Shown piece after piece: positions 62,828 to 64,000 of a stretch of DNA of 64,000 nucleotides. Source of the stretch: Chitinophagaceae bacterium (lineage in GTDB: Bacteria > Bacteroidota > Bacteroidia > Chitinophagales > Chitinophagaceae). The notes below the pieces were generated by a model, which was not told where the DNA came from, searched no databases, and saw only the letters and a list, made by a program, of their open reading frames with translations. A program made the position numbers and the translations under genes. How positions within the stretch are numbered: the first letter of the stretch is position 1; every line of letters begins with the position of its first letter. Location: the NCBI GenBank assembly GCA_016710935.1, contig JADJTY010000009.1, positions 1-64,000 of the forward strand. The letters are read 5' to 3'.

Positions 62828-63208
62828 TTATTCAACTGAATGCAGGTATTCGTTAAACTCGCTTTTCAGCATATTAAAATCTTTTTCAAAATATTCCATT
62901 TCACTTTTCAGTTTTATCTGCGTTTCCATATGTGAATTACTGATCCAACCTCCGGGAATTTCGCTTAAGATCTGATCCAGTTTGTTGATGTCGTGACGCA
63001 ATTCATCAATGTATTCGTCTTTCAGAATAAACTTATTCTGAAACTGTTCGGCCAGGGCCAGAAAACCTTTGTCAACATGGTGGTCAAGTACCTCAGACAG
63101 GCGGTTTTTCATAAAATAGTTCTCCTGCTTAAAGAATTCCAATAAGCGTATCCATGTCCTGTTCTCATGATGAAACTGCTCTGTCTTTGATATTTTTACC
63201 GGCGGCAT
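62828..63208 (-). CDS. Hypothetical coiled-coil protein
   Basis: From ATG 63208 the protein has 126 residues; a GTG three codons upstream is possible. The protein is almost entirely helical with heptad-like runs (about 15-65 and 85-120) and is charged. It lacks a signal peptide and membrane segments. I do not recognise the family. Its stop lies two bases past the end of the response-regulator gene on the opposite strand, so the two converge. A TauE/SafE gene follows upstream on the same strand. Confidence 0.6.
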   Translation of the reverse strand: MPPVKISKTEQFHHENRTWIRLLEFFKQENYFMKNRLSEVLDHHVDKGFLALAEQFQNKFILKDEYIDELRHDINKLDQILSEIPGGWISNSHMETQIKLKSEMEYFEKDFNMLKSEFNEYLHSVE

Positions 63209-63281
63209 ATAATACACTTGTACTGGTTTATTTTATTAATTCAAACATATTTTTTTTATCATTGCTGCATCAGGATATCCA

Positions 63282-64000
63282 TCATTTAAAAACCTGAGGT
63301 TCGTCAGGTTTTGCGCAGCAACCATTTACCTCTTTTTTTTGCACATCCATTTCGGGACTTACGTACGGTATCCCCAGCCCCAAACCACGTAAGATGAGTA
63401 GACAAGCCATCAAACCCATCATATAAGGATATGCTTTGCGTATCTTCTGTCGCAACCCCAATCCAACATAATTGCCAAAAAAAGCAATCCCCCACATTAC
63501 CGGCAATGTTCCCAGGCCAAAAGCGGTCATGAATAAAACACTGCTGCCAACTTCTCCGGTTCCGATAGCACCGGCTACGGCCATATATACCAGGCCGCAG
63601 GGCAGCAAGCCATTTAATAAACCGATCACAAAAAGCGAAGCATTATTTTTTTGGGTAAACAAACCGGCCAGTGTTGATCGTAGTTTGCTGAAACCTCCAT
63701 TTGTAATATTAGCGGCAGTGCTTTGCATCTTGTACTTTTTGGGCATGATAAGAAACAAAAGTATGATCGCTCCTGCTACAATAGAAAGCCATTGCTGAAA
63801 ACCAAATAATGCTGCCGTTTGGCCAATGAGTCCGAATATCAACCCAAAGAAAGAATAAGTAACAACACGGCCTGCATTGTATAATAATGCGCCGGTAATT
63901 TTTGCAGCAAAACTATGATGGTTCAACGGCAGTGCCAATGCCAGCGGTCCACACATACCCACACAGTGAAAGCTTCCCACTATGCCGATCATAAAGGCCA
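63282..64000 (-). CDS. Sulfite exporter TauE/SafE-type membrane protein (5' end beyond window)
   Basis: The frame is open to the window edge: codons for Ala-Phe precede the Met at 63992, and family members normally have about ten more residues before Gly-Ser-Phe-His-Cys. About six membrane helices are present, with the signature Gly-Ser-x-His-Cys-Val-Gly-Met-Cys-Gly-Pro near the start and a Leu-Asn-Gly-Leu-Leu-Pro-Cys-Gly-Leu-Val-Tyr repeat, as in the DsbD-like TauE/SafE family. In Bacteroidetes such genes often stand next to cbb3 oxidase assembly genes; those, if present, lie outside this window. The C-terminus has a Cys-Cys pair. Copper or sulfur handling is a guess. Confidence 0.78.
   Translation of the reverse strand, partial: AFMIGIVGSFHCVGMCGPLALALPLNHHSFAAKITGALLYNAGRVVTYSFFGLIFGLIGQTAALFGFQQWLSIVAGAIILLFLIMPKKYKMQSTAANITNGGFSKLRSTLAGLFTQKNNASLFVIGLLNGLLPCGLVYMAVAGAIGTGEVGSSVLFMTAFGLGTLPVMWGIAFFGNYVGLGLRQKIRKAYPYMMGLMACLLILRGLGLGIPYVSPEMDVQKKEVNGCCAKPDEPQVFK

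Overview
The window reads as chromosomal DNA of a Bacteroidota bacterium, most likely family Chitinophagaceae (family-level call is inference). Support: type IX secretion sorting domains, CarboxypepD_reg/plug/beta-barrel outer-membrane proteins, Bacteroidetes-type promoters (TAnnTTTG at -7, TTG near -33), near absence of Shine-Dalgarno sequences, the futalosine menaquinone enzyme MqnA, a YtxJ-type protein, and moderate-to-low G+C. Two tRNAs (His-GTG, Leu-CAA) are present. There is no rRNA, CRISPR, prophage or insertion sequence.

Layout. 0-7.5 kb: small lipoprotein, DinB-like protein, C-terminal processing protease, tRNA-His, DUF445 membrane protein and a large outer-membrane beta-barrel protein. 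7.6-15 kb: a tightly packed plus-strand surface-glycan operon (YfhO-like membrane protein, two methyltransferases, two GT4 glycosyltransferases, a short epimerase-like protein). 15-21.5 kb: a converging minus-strand nucleotide-sugar operon (ATP-grasp, epimerase, HAD phosphatase, methyltransferase, DegT aminotransferase, GT2), with an FdtA-like ketoisomerase nearby. 21.5-23.6 kb: mqnA and purB, divergent. 23.6-29 kb: three tandem LamG-domain secreted proteins. 29-37.5 kb: a nucleotidyltransferase pair, prfC, an FtsX/MacB-type permease, tsaD, trmN6, an alanine-dehydrogenase-like enzyme, hscB and tRNA-Leu. 37.5-48 kb: a caspase-fold-like protein, L,D-transpeptidase-like protein, sulfatase, 5'-nucleotidase lipoprotein, TPR protein, lipid kinase, PqqB-like MBL protein and a second DinB protein. 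48-64 kb: acyl-CoA carboxylase beta subunit, rnhA, an ECF-like membrane protein, YraN, a YkgJ-type protein, xerD, a T9SS cargo protein, a DPM1-like glycosyltransferase, a DnaQ-like exonuclease, ytxJ, a P-type ATPase, a histidine kinase with a receiver-Crp regulator, and a TauE/SafE-type protein cut by the window end.

The most striking structural fact is a local burst of single-base frameshifts, mostly in homopolymers, at 16.9-20.3 kb. At least a dozen occur across five consecutive genes, while the flanks are almost clean. Rebuilt across the indels, the genes form one coherent sugar-biosynthesis operon, so an unpolished or low-coverage assembly patch is more likely than gene decay. Isolated indels of the same kind split a T9SS cargo gene (about 24.99 kb) and the caspase-fold-like gene (about 38.64 and 38.87 kb). 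A 31-base G run at 44.2 kb is also suspect.

Intergenic spaces carry several families of imperfect inverted repeats, two of them present twice in this window. The best candidates for under-described biology are the ATP-grasp/HAD/DegT sugar module, the caspase-fold-like protein, the strongly conserved C-terminal domain shared by two LamG paralogues, the nucleotidyltransferase plus small-protein pair, and the intergenic hairpin elements.
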